This document shows positions 24,501 to 32,148 of a DNA stretch of 64,000 nt, one piece after another. Numbering within the stretch: position 1 is the stretch's first letter; each line of letters opens with the position of its first letter. A program made the position numbers and the translations under genes. The stretch comes from Zoogloea oryzae (lineage in GTDB: Bacteria > Pseudomonadota > Gammaproteobacteria > Burkholderiales > Rhodocyclaceae). The stretch spans positions 33,093-97,092 of the forward strand of contig NZ_BSPX01000007.1 of the NCBI RefSeq assembly GCF_030161255.1. The letters are read 5' to 3'. The notes under the pieces are model-generated. The model saw only the letters and a list, made by a program, of their open reading frames with translations, ran no database searches and was not told the origin of the DNA.

Positions 24501-26578
24501 GAACTCAGGGTGAGGCCGGTGGCCGTGGTGTTGCCGTCGTATTCCTTGGTGCCGCTGCTGGTGAAGATGTAGAGGGGCACGGTCGACATGTTGACGACCT
24601 GGTAGCCCGCCCTGGTGTAGCTCTCGTTGCCGCCAGGGATCAGCAGCGTGCCGCAGTTGGGGTAGGACGAGCCGCAAGGCGGGGTGATGGTGAACTCCGC
24701 GAGCTTGCTGGAGCCGTTGATCAGGAACAGCAGGTTGGCAACGGAGGGGCCGATGAACTGTACGCGGGCCTGGTTGCCGTTGTTCACGAGGCCCAGGGCG
24801 CCCAGCGGGTCGATGGTGTTCTGGGCGTCGACGCGGATGTTGCCGGTGGTCTGGGACGTCTTGAAGGTGGTGACGGTGCCGGAGTTGGCTTCCACGCCGA
24901 AGCCGAATTCCTTGGCGTCGCCGGTGCTGACGCCGCTCATGTAGATGCTGCCGCCGCCCGAGTCGACGGTGGCGCCGGACTTCACGTAGACCCCGCCCTT
25001 GGTGCCGTCGTAGCTGGCGGTGGTGGCGTTGGAGCGGCCGTTGATGGTGATGTCGCCGCCGCGGGACTGGATGCTCTTGCTGGTGCCGATCAGGACGGCC
25101 GGGTTGCTGCTGTCGAGGTTGAGGGCGTAGCCGGTGCCGTACGATTGGGCGGTGGTCAGGCTGCCGCCGGCGCCACCAATCCGGATCCAGCCGCCGTTCG
25201 AATCGAGGTTGCCGTTGATGTTCACGCCGCCGGTGGTGGCCGTGGCGCCGTTGGCGGCGCTCAGGTTGATGTTCAGCACGCCGGCGCTGGCGGTGATGTT
25301 GTTGTTGAGGATGATGCTGTGGTCGGCCAGCAGCGTCAGGGTGGCGGTGCCGGAACCCGTCTTGGTGATGGCGTTGGAGACCGTGATGTCACCCACGCCG
25401 CTGCCGGTGGAGCCGTAGCTGGCGTCGTTGCTCTGGGTGGTCACGGTCACGCTGGTGCCGCCGCTCAGGGCGGTGCCGATGGTGCCGGCCGCGGCCGCGC
25501 CGATGGTGTAGTTGTACGGATCGACCAGCCAGGTGCCGCCGGTGCCGCGGGCGGCGCTGGCATTGATGGTAAGGCCGGGCAGGTTGTTCATGCTGGCGGC
25601 CGAGGTTTCGATGAAGCCGCCGTCGCCGCCATTGGGCGCGCTGGCGTCGAGGGTGCCGCCGGCGTTGAGGGTGCCGTGCTGCATGTCGGCGATCAGGCGG
25701 ATCTCGCCCTTCTCGCCGGTGGCGAGGGTCTGGGCTTCGATCACGCCGGTGTTGTTGATGACGGCGCTGGTCAGCGCGTTGGCCGCTCTGGTGGTGAGAT
25801 AGACGAGGCCGCCGTCGGCGCGGATGGCGCCGCCGTTCTCGACCAGTGCGTCGATCGCGCCCTGGGTGATCTGCAGCTTCACCGGGCCACCGAGGTCGAG
25901 GGTCACTGCATTGCCGGCGCCCAGCAGCACGTTGCCGCCGGTGGCGGTGAGGCTGCCGTCGTTGATGACCCGGGCGGCGATGAGGGCGATGCTGCCGCCG
26001 TTGGCCGCGGTGATGTTGCCCTGGTTGATGACGGCGTTGCTGCTGGCGCCCTCCAGGCGGTAGTTGCCTTCAAGGAAGTCCTTGTTGCTCATCCCAAGCG
26101 TGGAGGCCACGAGGCCGCCCACGTTCACCTGGGCGGTGGGCGTGAACAGTACGCCGTTGGGGTTGAGCAGGAACACCTGGCCGTTGGCCGACAGCGCGCC
26201 CTGGATCACCGACGGGTCGGAGCCGAGCACGCGGTTGAGCGCCACCGACGTGCCGGACGGCTGGACGAAGTTCACGCGGCGGCCCTGGCCGATGCTGAAA
26301 CTCTGCCAGTCGGTGGCGAGCTTCGCGGTGTTCTGGGTGATGGTGAGGGTGTTGCCACTCTGGCTGATGGTGCCGGCGCCTGCGACGATCTGCCCGCCTG
26401 TGGGGAGATCGGCGGCGCCCACGGCGCCCGCTGCGGCTACGCCCAGGGCGACCAGCAGGGCGCACCCGGCGCGCGAGGCCTTGCCCCGGCTTCTGGTTGT
26501 TTCGGCGACCGCCACGAAGGCATTGGTGCGGTCGTTCCAGACCAGCCGGTAGGTGTGATTCAGGGACGCTCGTCGCAT
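21515..26578 (-). CDS. TpsA exoprotein with FHA N-terminus and YDG/MBG repeats
   Basis: This secreted adhesin-like protein of 1687 residues starts with an extended signal peptide region (MRRASLNHTYRLVWNDRTNA) typical of type V substrates, followed by a hydrophobic signal core. The TPS domain comes next: the haemagglutination-activity segment with NFVQPSGTSVALNRV and the NPNGVLFTP motif, recognised by TpsB. After a beta-helix stretch (about 280-650) come at least five 92-residue YDG-type units and then MBG-type modules (LTAAATSRSYGADNPAFTG). The C-terminal end is Pro/Asn-rich and has no clear anchor. ATG 26578 follows a GAGG site; an upstream start would only lengthen the signal. It is the first gene of the secretion pair and probably acts in adhesion or biofilm formation. 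Confidence 0.93.
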   Translation of the reverse strand: MRRASLNHTYRLVWNDRTNAFVAVAETTRSRGKASRAGCALLVALGVAAAGAVGAADLPTGGQIVAGAGTISQSGNTLTITQNTAKLATDWQSFSIGQGRRVNFVQPSGTSVALNRVLGSDPSVIQGALSANGQVFLLNPNGVLFTPTAQVNVGGLVASTLGMSNKDFLEGNYRLEGASSNAVINQGNITAANGGSIALIAARVINDGSLTATGGNVLLGAGNAVTLDLGGPVKLQITQGAIDALVENGGAIRADGGLVYLTTRAANALTSAVINNTGVIEAQTLATGEKGEIRLIADMQHGTLNAGGTLDASAPNGGDGGFIETSAASMNNLPGLTINASAARGTGGTWLVDPYNYTIGAAAAGTIGTALSGGTSVTVTTQSNDASYGSTGSGVGDITVSNAITKTGSGTATLTLLADHSIILNNNITASAGVLNINLSAANGATATTGGVNINGNLDSNGGWIRIGGAGGSLTTAQSYGTGYALNLDSSNPAVLIGTSKSIQSRGGDITINGRSNATTASYDGTKGGVYVKSGATVDSGGGSIYMSGVSTGDAKEFGFGVEANSGTVTTFKTSQTTGNIRVDAQNTIDPLGALGLVNNGNQARVQFIGPSVANLLFLINGSSKLAEFTITPPCGSSYPNCGTLLIPGGNESYTRAGYQVVNMSTVPLYIFTSSGTKEYDGNTTATGLTLSSLGGPVGFATGDLGALGFVTASKNVGSYPSVSPTASDPLNYTSGGTTYAVGYFSNGSYSITPKPLSAVISNKVYDGNNTASVSASGVVGGDNLVFSYTAGTFSGTNVGTWSVNVSGITLGGTDAGNYSLSGSTSLTGSASITQRPVTLSGSRTYDATNTVASGIFTLNNVVVGEDLALTGSGTVANKNVGTGKAVTLGTLALGDGSNGIASNYSLASGTADITKATLTVSGLSASNKTYDATTAATLTGTPTLNGVLLTDSVSVSGTATGTFNTKNVGTAKPVTANLGGLSLGSTDAGNYEITGVTSPLTANITKAALTISGLSANNKAYDTTTAATLTGTASLSGVLLTDVVSLTGSATTGTFNTKDAGTGKAVAANLGGLSLGSTDAGNYEITGVTSPLTANITKAALTISGLSANNKVYDATTDATLTGTASLDGVLGSDAVSLTGSATSGSFDTKNVGTGKAVTANLAGLSLGSTDAGNYEITGVTAPLTADITKAALTISGLTANSKTYDATTAATLSGTASLDGVLGSDAVSLGGSATSGSFDTKNVGTGKAVTANLAGLSLGSTDAGNYEITGVTAPLTAAITKAALTISGLSANSKTYDATTAATLSGTASLDGVLGSDAVSLDGSATTGSFDTKNVGTGKAVAANLGGLSLGSTDAGNYEITGVTSPLTANITPAQLTLTAAATSRSYGADNPAFTGTVSGFVGGETLASATTGSLAFSTAANVASNAGGHGISGGGLSANNGNYVFVQAPGNGTALTITPAPLSVTANNASKDANGVPYAGGNGVVFSGFVNGESATVLGGTLGYGGNSQGATSAGRYAITPQGLTASNYAITFTDGVLTINNSLPSDPQQYLPKPVQVQQFLTNTAALPAGTPPVATPDSLNYVAVGNGPTGQGTPALGSNAVPPGTPNTVNYVSVAPTTGGQYGNGTTASAGEAPRDNRSGGASNGRAADDINVNNFSGGTFKPTDIFVINGGVNTNGLSSLQ
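22463..23839 (-). repeat. five tandem units of about 276 bp encoding YDG-type modules
   Basis: Units of 91-92 residues begin ITKA-LT-SGL and contain the YDATTAATL and GSTDAGNYEITGV segments. Four are spaced at exactly 276 bases; the first lacks one codon. High similarity implies recent expansion or recombination. Confidence 0.9.
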
Positions 26579-26698
26579 GTTGGGTTCATCCTCGACCAAA
26601 TGTGCGCGCACCGGGGGCGGGAGTGTGGCCTTGATTCCAGGCGCGCAATGGTTATGGCAAAGATGCGATTACGACACGACAGGTCCGGTCTTTATGGC

Positions 26699-26727
26699 TA
26701 AATTGATTTTTTTGATAAAAACATCAA
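26699..26727 (-). promoter_or_regulatory. candidate tpsA promoter in an AT-rich patch
   Basis: On the minus strand TTGATG (26727-26722) is separated by 17 bases from AATTTA (26704-26699). It lies in a short AT-rich patch (about 26690-26735) that stands out from the GC-rich surroundings and precedes tpsA by about 120 bases. Confidence 0.3.
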
Positions 26728-26863
26728 ATTTGCTCATTCTGGGCGGCGCGAAGGTGGTGGCGAGGGCCGTCGGGGGGCTGTCATGGCCTGCGGACCCTAT
26801 CCTTTGCCCCTCGCGTCCGCCACCGATGGTGGGCGATGGTCTTGATGTGTGGAGCAAATCTGA

Positions 26864-27325
26864 ATGGCTGCGCCCGGTTTTTTCAATGTGGACGTGGATC
26901 GTCTCGACACCTGGACCCGCTATCGCAGCGGGCTCTGCGACGCCTGCGCGGCCAACTGCTGCACGATGCCGGTGGAGGTCCGGCTGGTGGATCTGGTGCG
27001 CCTGGAGGTGGGGGATGCCTTCGAGGCCGAGCACGAGGCGCCCAAGCAGATCGCCCGGCGCCTGACCAAAGCCGGGTTGTTCGGGCATTTCAATTTCCGC
27101 AACAGCATCTTCACCCTGGCCCGGCGGGCCAGCGGGGATTGCCTGTTCCTCGATGCCGTGTCGCGGCGCTGCACGGTCTATGAGCAGCGCCCCGACATCT
27201 GCCGCAAGCACCCGCAAGTGGGGCCGCGGCGGGCTAGAAGCTCCAGCCGTAGCCCGCGTAGGCGAGAGGCTGGATGCGGGTCTCGACGATGGGGCTGTCG
27301 GCCTGGGCGCCGCCGAGGCGGGTGA
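26864..27325 (+). pseudogene. 3'-truncated second copy of the YkgJ-family gene
   Basis: Residues 1-123 match the protein at 18968 closely, and the first 20 bases upstream are also alike. After HPQVGPR the match stops at about 27230, and the frame runs on through the antisense of the MipA-like gene with an Arg-rich nonsense tail. The final GYC cysteine segment is lost. The break falls within a few bases of the stop codon of the convergent MipA-like gene. The remaining cysteines (CDACAANCC, GDCLFLD, RRCTVYE) are intact, so a residual product cannot be excluded. Confidence 0.75.
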
Positions 27326-28022
27326 TCGTCAGCCCGAACAGCACCGAGCCGTTGCCGCCCGTGCTCCAGGCGCCATTGACGCCGGCCTGGAGCTGGGTGC
27401 CCGAGCTGGCGGTGTAGGCGGGGCGGTCGGGGGTGGCTTCGGCGGGGGAGACGCCGAAGTAGTAGTTGTTCATCTTGCGGTTGTTCCAGGTGGCGCCCAC
27501 CAGACCATTCACGCGCAGCGCCTGCCCGCGCACGAGGGCCCGCACGAACTGCAGCTGGACGTTCTGGCCGTTGCTCGCCGAGGTGGCGTCGAAGCCCCAC
27601 TGGGCGTTGAGGGTGCCGTAGTCGGTCTGCCAGCGCAGGGTCGGGCCCACGTCGACGGCGAAATCCCGGTCTTCCATGCCCTTGGTGCGCCGGCCGTCCT
27701 CGGCTTTCCAGCCGAAACGTGCGTCGGCCGACAGGCCGAAGCGCAGGCGTTTGTCGTCGGAGTCGAGCAGCCATACGCCGGCGCGCAGGGCGTTGATGTA
27801 GAAGCGGTCGCCATAGCTGGCCTGGATGATGGGCAGCACCCGGGTGCGCAGCTGGTCGGAGCCGGACGTGGCCGGCATGACGCCGACGCCAAAGCCATAG
27901 AGGTTGCGGACGTGGGGGACGGCGGATTCGGTCTGGTGATCGATCCGGTCGGTGGCAAGGGCGGGGAGGCTGGCGGCCAGGGCGAGGGCGCCGAGTGCGG
28001 AGCGGGCTGGATGTCGGAGCAT
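27234..28022 (-). CDS. MipA/OmpV-family outer-membrane protein
   Basis: This 262-residue beta-barrel protein has a signal peptide (RSALGALALAASLPALA). Features fitting the MipA/OmpV family are NLYGFGVGVMPATSGSD early, repeated amphipathic strands with WNNRKMNNYYFGVS, and a C-terminal YAGYGWSF ending in Phe. Members bridge murein enzymes or act as porin-like proteins; which applies here is unknown. ATG 28022 is the first start consistent with the signal peptide. Its 3' end abuts the break in the duplicated ykgJ copy. Confidence 0.82.
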   Translation of the reverse strand: MLRHPARSALGALALAASLPALATDRIDHQTESAVPHVRNLYGFGVGVMPATSGSDQLRTRVLPIIQASYGDRFYINALRAGVWLLDSDDKRLRFGLSADARFGWKAEDGRRTKGMEDRDFAVDVGPTLRWQTDYGTLNAQWGFDATSASNGQNVQLQFVRALVRGQALRVNGLVGATWNNRKMNNYYFGVSPAEATPDRPAYTASSGTQLQAGVNGAWSTGGNGSVLFGLTITRLGGAQADSPIVETRIQPLAYAGYGWSF

Positions 28023-28108
28023 GGCGGTTCGGGTTGATTGGTCGGGATCTGGTCGGAGCGTCGGTGGCGGGCTTTGGTTCCCGCTGCCGGATGCATCGCG
28101 CATGAAGC

Positions 28109-29029
28109 TTACATCAGCACGAAGCCGTCTGGCCGGAGTGGCTCGGGCAGGGGCGTGATGCCCCGGTAGCTGGCCAGGTCGATCTCGATGGTGCGGGTGA
28201 TGGCGTCGAGGGGGAGGTCGTTCTGGGCGGTGCCGAAGGGCTCTTCCAGTTCGTCGCCGAGGGCGTCCAGCCCGAAGAAGGTGTAGGCCACCAGGGCGGT
28301 AAGCAGCGGGGTGGCGTAACCCAGCGAATGCACCACGCCGAAGGGCAGCAGGAAACAGAAGATGTGCGCCGTGCGGTGCAGCAGCAGGGTGTAGGCGAAG
28401 GGCAGCGCGGTGTGGCGGATGCGCTCGCAGGCGCCCTGGATGGCGGTGAGCTGGTTGATGTGCTCGGCCAGCGCGCAGTAGGTGATCGAATCGAGCCGGC
28501 CGGCCCGGCGGGCGTCGCACAGCAGGGCGGTGATCAGGCGCAGGATCGCATCCGGCACGTTGTGGCTGGTGGCCACGGCGGTGTGCTCGGCAGCCGTGAG
28601 CTGGGGCGCGGCCGCCGCGGCGATGGGGCGGTCGCGCAGGCGGGCGGTGAGGGCGAGGATGAAGGCGGTGGCGAGGCGCAGCAGGGTCTGGCGCTCCTCG
28701 CGGCCGGCGTCGTCGGTGGCCAGCAGCGCGCTGTCGCGGGCCAGGCAGCGCATCACCACCAGCAGGTTGCCGTAGTGCTTGCGGGCTTCCCACCAGCGGT
28801 CGTAGCAGGCGTTGTTGCGAAAGCCCAGGAACAGCGACAGGGACAGCCCCAGGAAGGTGAACGGGCCGGTGGCGAAATCCGGAAAGCGCGGGCCGAGGAA
28901 TTCGGCGGTGCTGGTGACCACTGCGGCCACCACGGTGACGAACAGCACCTGGGGCAGGATGAGGGGAATGATGGAGCCCTTCCAGATGAAGAAGAGCTCC
29001 CGCATGCGCGGGCGGGGGCGGACGATCAT
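28109..29029 (-). CDS. bestrophin-like (UPF0187) membrane channel protein
   Basis: This 306-residue inner-membrane protein is of the bacterial bestrophin family, which form pentameric anion or cation channels. Conserved segments are the N-terminal RMRELFFIWKGSIIPLI, FTFLGLSLSLFLGFRNNACYDRWWEARKHYGNL, and FGLDALGDELEEPFGTAQNDLPLD near the C-terminus. There are about four hydrophobic segments. It is monocistronic; the neighbours on both sides are unrelated. Confidence 0.92.
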   Translation of the reverse strand: MIVRPRPRMRELFFIWKGSIIPLILPQVLFVTVVAAVVTSTAEFLGPRFPDFATGPFTFLGLSLSLFLGFRNNACYDRWWEARKHYGNLLVVMRCLARDSALLATDDAGREERQTLLRLATAFILALTARLRDRPIAAAAAPQLTAAEHTAVATSHNVPDAILRLITALLCDARRAGRLDSITYCALAEHINQLTAIQGACERIRHTALPFAYTLLLHRTAHIFCFLLPFGVVHSLGYATPLLTALVAYTFFGLDALGDELEEPFGTAQNDLPLDAITRTIEIDLASYRGITPLPEPLRPDGFVLM

Positions 29030-29087
29030 GGGCGATGGGGCCTTGCGAAGGATGGGCCCGGCGCGCCGGAGTGGCGGGGGCGGGGCG

Positions 29088-30728
29088 CTACTTTAGCGCG
29101 TTGTGGTGCGTTGCAGCACGATGGGCCGGTGCTTCCGACCGGCCCGTTGCGGATCCGTGGGTGCAGGCGCGGGCTTCGGTGCGGCGGAAGACGAGCCCGC
29201 CAAAGGCGCCATAGGCCCGGTCATTGGTGGTGGGGATTTCGGCGACCTGCGCGTAGATGCCGGTGTCGCGGACCGCCGCGAGGAGATCGGGGCCGCCGGG
29301 CCAGTCGGTGCGGCTGGTGGTCATCAGCACGTCTGGCGGGCAGCGCAGCAGGGCGTCGCGGAGGGCTGGGCCGGAGAGCCCGAGTTTGATGAGGGTCGCG
29401 CTCAGGTTGGCGAGTTCGGGCGCCGGCGGCACGTGGCCGGTGAGCGGGTAGAGGGTGAACATGAAGCCGCTGATGGCTACCGTGCCACCGGGCGGGGTTG
29501 CCTGGCGAATCGCCTGAGCGGCCAGCAGGTAGTTGGTCTTCTCGGTAAAGCTCGCCGGCCAGTCGCCCGTCTGGAAGCTCGCCAGGGCCTCCCGGGTCTG
29601 GGGCCAGTTGGCGCTGAGGGGGCCGAGTCGCGGGATCACCATTGCCAGGAGGGCGATGCCCAGGGCGCCGGCGGCCAGGTTTCGCCGCATGGCCGGACCG
29701 CCCTCGCAGGCGTTGCGCCAGCCCAGGGCGGCAAGGCCCGCGAGGCCCGGCAGGCACACGCCGAAGTGATACGGAAAGCCGATCTTCGATGCGGGCTCGA
29801 TCAGCGGGATCAGGGCCGCGGCGAGCCAGAAGGCGAGTCTGGGCAGGCTGGTGAGCCAGCTGCCGCCCAGGCTGCGGGCCAGGGTGACGACGAGCCCGAC
29901 GCCCGCCACGATCAGCGCCACCGTGCCTTCGCGCAGGGCCTGGCCGCCGTAGTTGAAGAAGAACTCGACGCGCTTGTCGGCGATGGCAGCATAGACCAGG
30001 CCGGCATCCCGGTAGCCCTCGAGGGTGGCGGCAATGCCGCCGCGGGCGGCGAGGATCGCGCCGGTGATCAGCAGCCCCGCGCCGGCGGCACCCACCACCA
30101 GCCGGCCGAAGGCGCGGGTGCCGTGGCCAACCAGCACCGCCAGGGCGCCGAGGGCCATCAGCGGCAGGAAGGTCTCCCGCAGCAGTACGGCCACCGACAG
30201 CAGCGCGCCGACGCCGAGCCAGCGTCGGGCGGTGGCGTTGGCAGGCGCGGTGAGGCCCAGCCAGAGGGCGGTGAAGAGCGGCAGGTAGGCCGCGTGGATG
30301 CTGTTCTTGAAACCGTGCTGGGTGAAGGTCGGGTGGTTCATCGTGAACAGGAAGAGCAGCGCGATGAGCAGCGCGCCCAGCCGGCTGCGGCTTTCCACCT
30401 CGACCACCCGGTAGAGCGCGTAACCCGCCGCGACCGCGACCAGCATATCCACCAGTCGCAGGGCGATCATCGGGTTGGCGCCGAAGGCGAACACCCAGTT
30501 GACCAGCAGCGAGTAGAACATCAGGGGCCCGGTGTCGGGCAGCCCGTGCCCTCCCGCCAGGCTGGCGTGCATGATCTGGGCGTAGTAGGCCTGGAAGCCT
30601 TCATCGGTGGTGGGCAGGCCACCGACCACCATCAGCCGGGGCAGCGCCACCGCCAGGAGCGCGACGAGGATGACGACGAAGGCCGGGGTGCGGGGGAAGG
30701 CCGGCGACGAGGTGCTGCCGGAAGTCAT
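29088..30728 (-). CDS. ArnT/PMT-like membrane glycosyltransferase (GT-C)
   Basis: This 546-residue integral membrane protein has about eleven hydrophobic segments. After the first membrane helix it has a TTDEGFQAYYA loop (DE at 42-43), the acidic motif expected in the first periplasmic loop of GT-C enzymes such as ArnT. A soluble C-terminal part follows from about 440. It would move a sugar from undecaprenyl phosphate to lipid A, another glycan or a protein on the periplasmic side. ATG 30728 is chosen because it overlaps the upstream stop as ATGA. As last gene of the operon it would be the final transferase of the pathway. The true acceptor and donor are unknown. Confidence 0.75.
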   Translation of the reverse strand: MTSGSTSSPAFPRTPAFVVILVALLAVALPRLMVVGGLPTTDEGFQAYYAQIMHASLAGGHGLPDTGPLMFYSLLVNWVFAFGANPMIALRLVDMLVAVAAGYALYRVVEVESRSRLGALLIALLFLFTMNHPTFTQHGFKNSIHAAYLPLFTALWLGLTAPANATARRWLGVGALLSVAVLLRETFLPLMALGALAVLVGHGTRAFGRLVVGAAGAGLLITGAILAARGGIAATLEGYRDAGLVYAAIADKRVEFFFNYGGQALREGTVALIVAGVGLVVTLARSLGGSWLTSLPRLAFWLAAALIPLIEPASKIGFPYHFGVCLPGLAGLAALGWRNACEGGPAMRRNLAAGALGIALLAMVIPRLGPLSANWPQTREALASFQTGDWPASFTEKTNYLLAAQAIRQATPPGGTVAISGFMFTLYPLTGHVPPAPELANLSATLIKLGLSGPALRDALLRCPPDVLMTTSRTDWPGGPDLLAAVRDTGIYAQVAEIPTTNDRAYGAFGGLVFRRTEARACTHGSATGRSEAPAHRAATHHNALK

Positions 30729-31051
30729 GCCTGAGTACATAGGATTCCCGAAACGATGAGAAGGGCGCCCACCCAGAAGCGGGGGTGGAGCTGTTCGCCG
30801 AACAGCCGTCGGCTGCCGAGGGGGACGAGCAGGTAGGCGCCTGCCGCAAAAGGCACCAGCTGCGACAGGGGCAGGGTTTGCAGGGCGAGCACCACGAGCC
30901 CGATGGACAGCAACTGGAGACCACCCGCCGTGCCCAGCCGGAGCAGGCGTTGCAGGCGCCCGCCGGGCAGCGCCGCCCCTTTCATGAAGAGCTGGGAGAC
31001 GCTGCTGCAGGCCAGGGACGACAGGCACAGACCGAGTTCGGCGGGGCTCAC
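30725..31051 (-). CDS. small multidrug-resistance-type membrane protein (ArnF-like flippase subunit)
   Basis: This 108-residue protein has four hydrophobic segments and the EamA/SMR layout (LALQTLPLSQLVPFAAGAYLLVPL, GALLIVSGILC). The GTG start at 31051 overlaps the stop of the preceding SMR gene (GTGA) and its own stop overlaps the next ATG. A pair of SMR-type proteins between a GT2 and a GT-C gene is the arrangement of ArnE/ArnF, which flips undecaprenyl-phosphate-aminoarabinose. A similar heterodimeric flippase role for a lipid-linked sugar is inferred. Confidence 0.75.
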   Translation of the reverse strand: MSPAELGLCLSSLACSSVSQLFMKGAALPGGRLQRLLRLGTAGGLQLLSIGLVVLALQTLPLSQLVPFAAGAYLLVPLGSRRLFGEQLHPRFWVGALLIVSGILCTQA

Positions 31052-31404
31052 GATCGCGTCACGCTCCGGCTGGTGAGCACCACGCCGGCCAGGATCAGGG
31101 CCATCCCGAAGGCGTAGCGGCCAGTGAGCGCCTCGGCAAAGAGCGCGGCGCCCGCCAGCGGGGTGAGGACGTAGATCAGCGCCGTCCAGGGATAGGCCAC
31201 CGACAGCGGCAGCCGGCGCAGGGTGAGCAGCCAGCAGCCGATTCCGCCGGCCGAGGCGCCCAGCGCGGCCCACAGCCACGGGTTGCGCATGAAACCTTCC
31301 ACGGCGCCGGGGTGGGCGGACGAATGCTGGCCGGCCATCTTGAGCAGGATCTGGGAGATGGTCATGCAAAGGATCATCCCCGCGAGGCTGGCGACGGATC
31401 TCAT
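31048..31404 (-). CDS. small multidrug-resistance-type membrane protein (ArnE-like flippase subunit)
   Basis: This 118-residue protein has four membrane helices and SMR-type signatures (MILCMTISQILLKMAGQ, LPLSVAYPWTALIYVLTPLAG, FGMALILAGVVLTS). It begins with an ATGA overlap of the upstream methyltransferase stop and ends in a GTGA overlap with its partner. Together with the next gene it probably forms an antiparallel heterodimer carrying a lipid-linked sugar across the inner membrane. Export of a small cation is the alternative reading of the family. Confidence 0.8.
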   Translation of the reverse strand: MRSVASLAGMILCMTISQILLKMAGQHSSAHPGAVEGFMRNPWLWAALGASAGGIGCWLLTLRRLPLSVAYPWTALIYVLTPLAGAALFAEALTGRYAFGMALILAGVVLTSRSVTRS

Positions 31405-32144
31405 TTGCGCGCGACGATGATGCTCTGGCCGCAGGCGATGTCCCGCACCAGGGGCAGGCTTTCGACGACGGGCTCGACCACGCGAAGGGCGCGGGCCATG
31501 GCGTCGGGGCAGAAGAAGGGGACCAGGTTGAGCACACGGCAGCTATGCACCCGCAGGCCGGCGGCGGTGAGCCAGTCGCAGATCAGACCGGGGCGGAAGG
31601 AGCGTTCCTCGTGCTCGATGTGGTAGCGGGAGAAGCGCTCCAGCAGCTTGAGCACCGGGTTGTTGCCGTTGGGTTCGAGGACGACCACGCTGCCCTCGAA
31701 GGCGGCCAGCCCGGCAAGGGCGCGGGCCGGGTCGGGCAGGTGGTGGAGCACGCCGCGGATCACGATGCAGTCGAAGCGCCCGGGGACGAGGTAGTCGTCG
31801 AGGGCGTAGATGTTGCCGACCTCGAAGCTCACCTTGTCGGCAACGCCCATCGCCTGGGCGCGTGCCCGGGCGGCGTCGATGGCGACCGCGGCGGGGTCGA
31901 GCCCGACGACCTGACGCACGCCGAGGGTGGGGAATTCGACGGTGTAGGCGCCGTCTCCGCAGCCCAGGTCGAGCACCGAGGCGCCGCGGAAATCGAAGGC
32001 TTCGGCGATGCTGCGGCTGATCCGCGCATTGGCGAGGCGCGCCGACAGGCGGTCGCCGGTGTAGGCGTAGGCGCCCTGTTCGCGCACGTCTTCGTCGAAG
32101 CGGCGGACGTTCTGCTTGGTGGTGGGGGGCGGGGTGTGGGTCAT
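31401..32144 (-). CDS. class I SAM-dependent methyltransferase
   Basis: This 247-residue protein has a Rossmann-type methyltransferase domain. Motif I is VLDLGCGDG (57-65), followed by VVGLDPA (acidic residue binding the ribose), FEVGNIYALDD and the post-motif RGVLHHLPDPARAL. This suits a small-molecule or lipid methylase of the Methyltransf_11/25 type. The substrate is not deducible from sequence. Position between sugar-nucleotide and flippase genes suggests methylation of the sugar or its lipid-linked form. It starts 4 bases after the other methyltransferase. Confidence 0.85.
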   Translation of the reverse strand: MTHTPPPTTKQNVRRFDEDVREQGAYAYTGDRLSARLANARISRSIAEAFDFRGASVLDLGCGDGAYTVEFPTLGVRQVVGLDPAAVAIDAARARAQAMGVADKVSFEVGNIYALDDYLVPGRFDCIVIRGVLHHLPDPARALAGLAAFEGSVVVLEPNGNNPVLKLLERFSRYHIEHEERSFRPGLICDWLTAAGLRVHSCRVLNLVPFFCPDAMARALRVVEPVVESLPLVRDIACGQSIIVARK

Positions 32145-32148
32145 GGGT

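Noticed and set aside
27153..28037. A 294-residue plus-strand gene opposite the MipA-like gene
   Set aside because: Its start lies inside the ykgJ copy in another frame, and the translation is a shadow of the porin-like gene.
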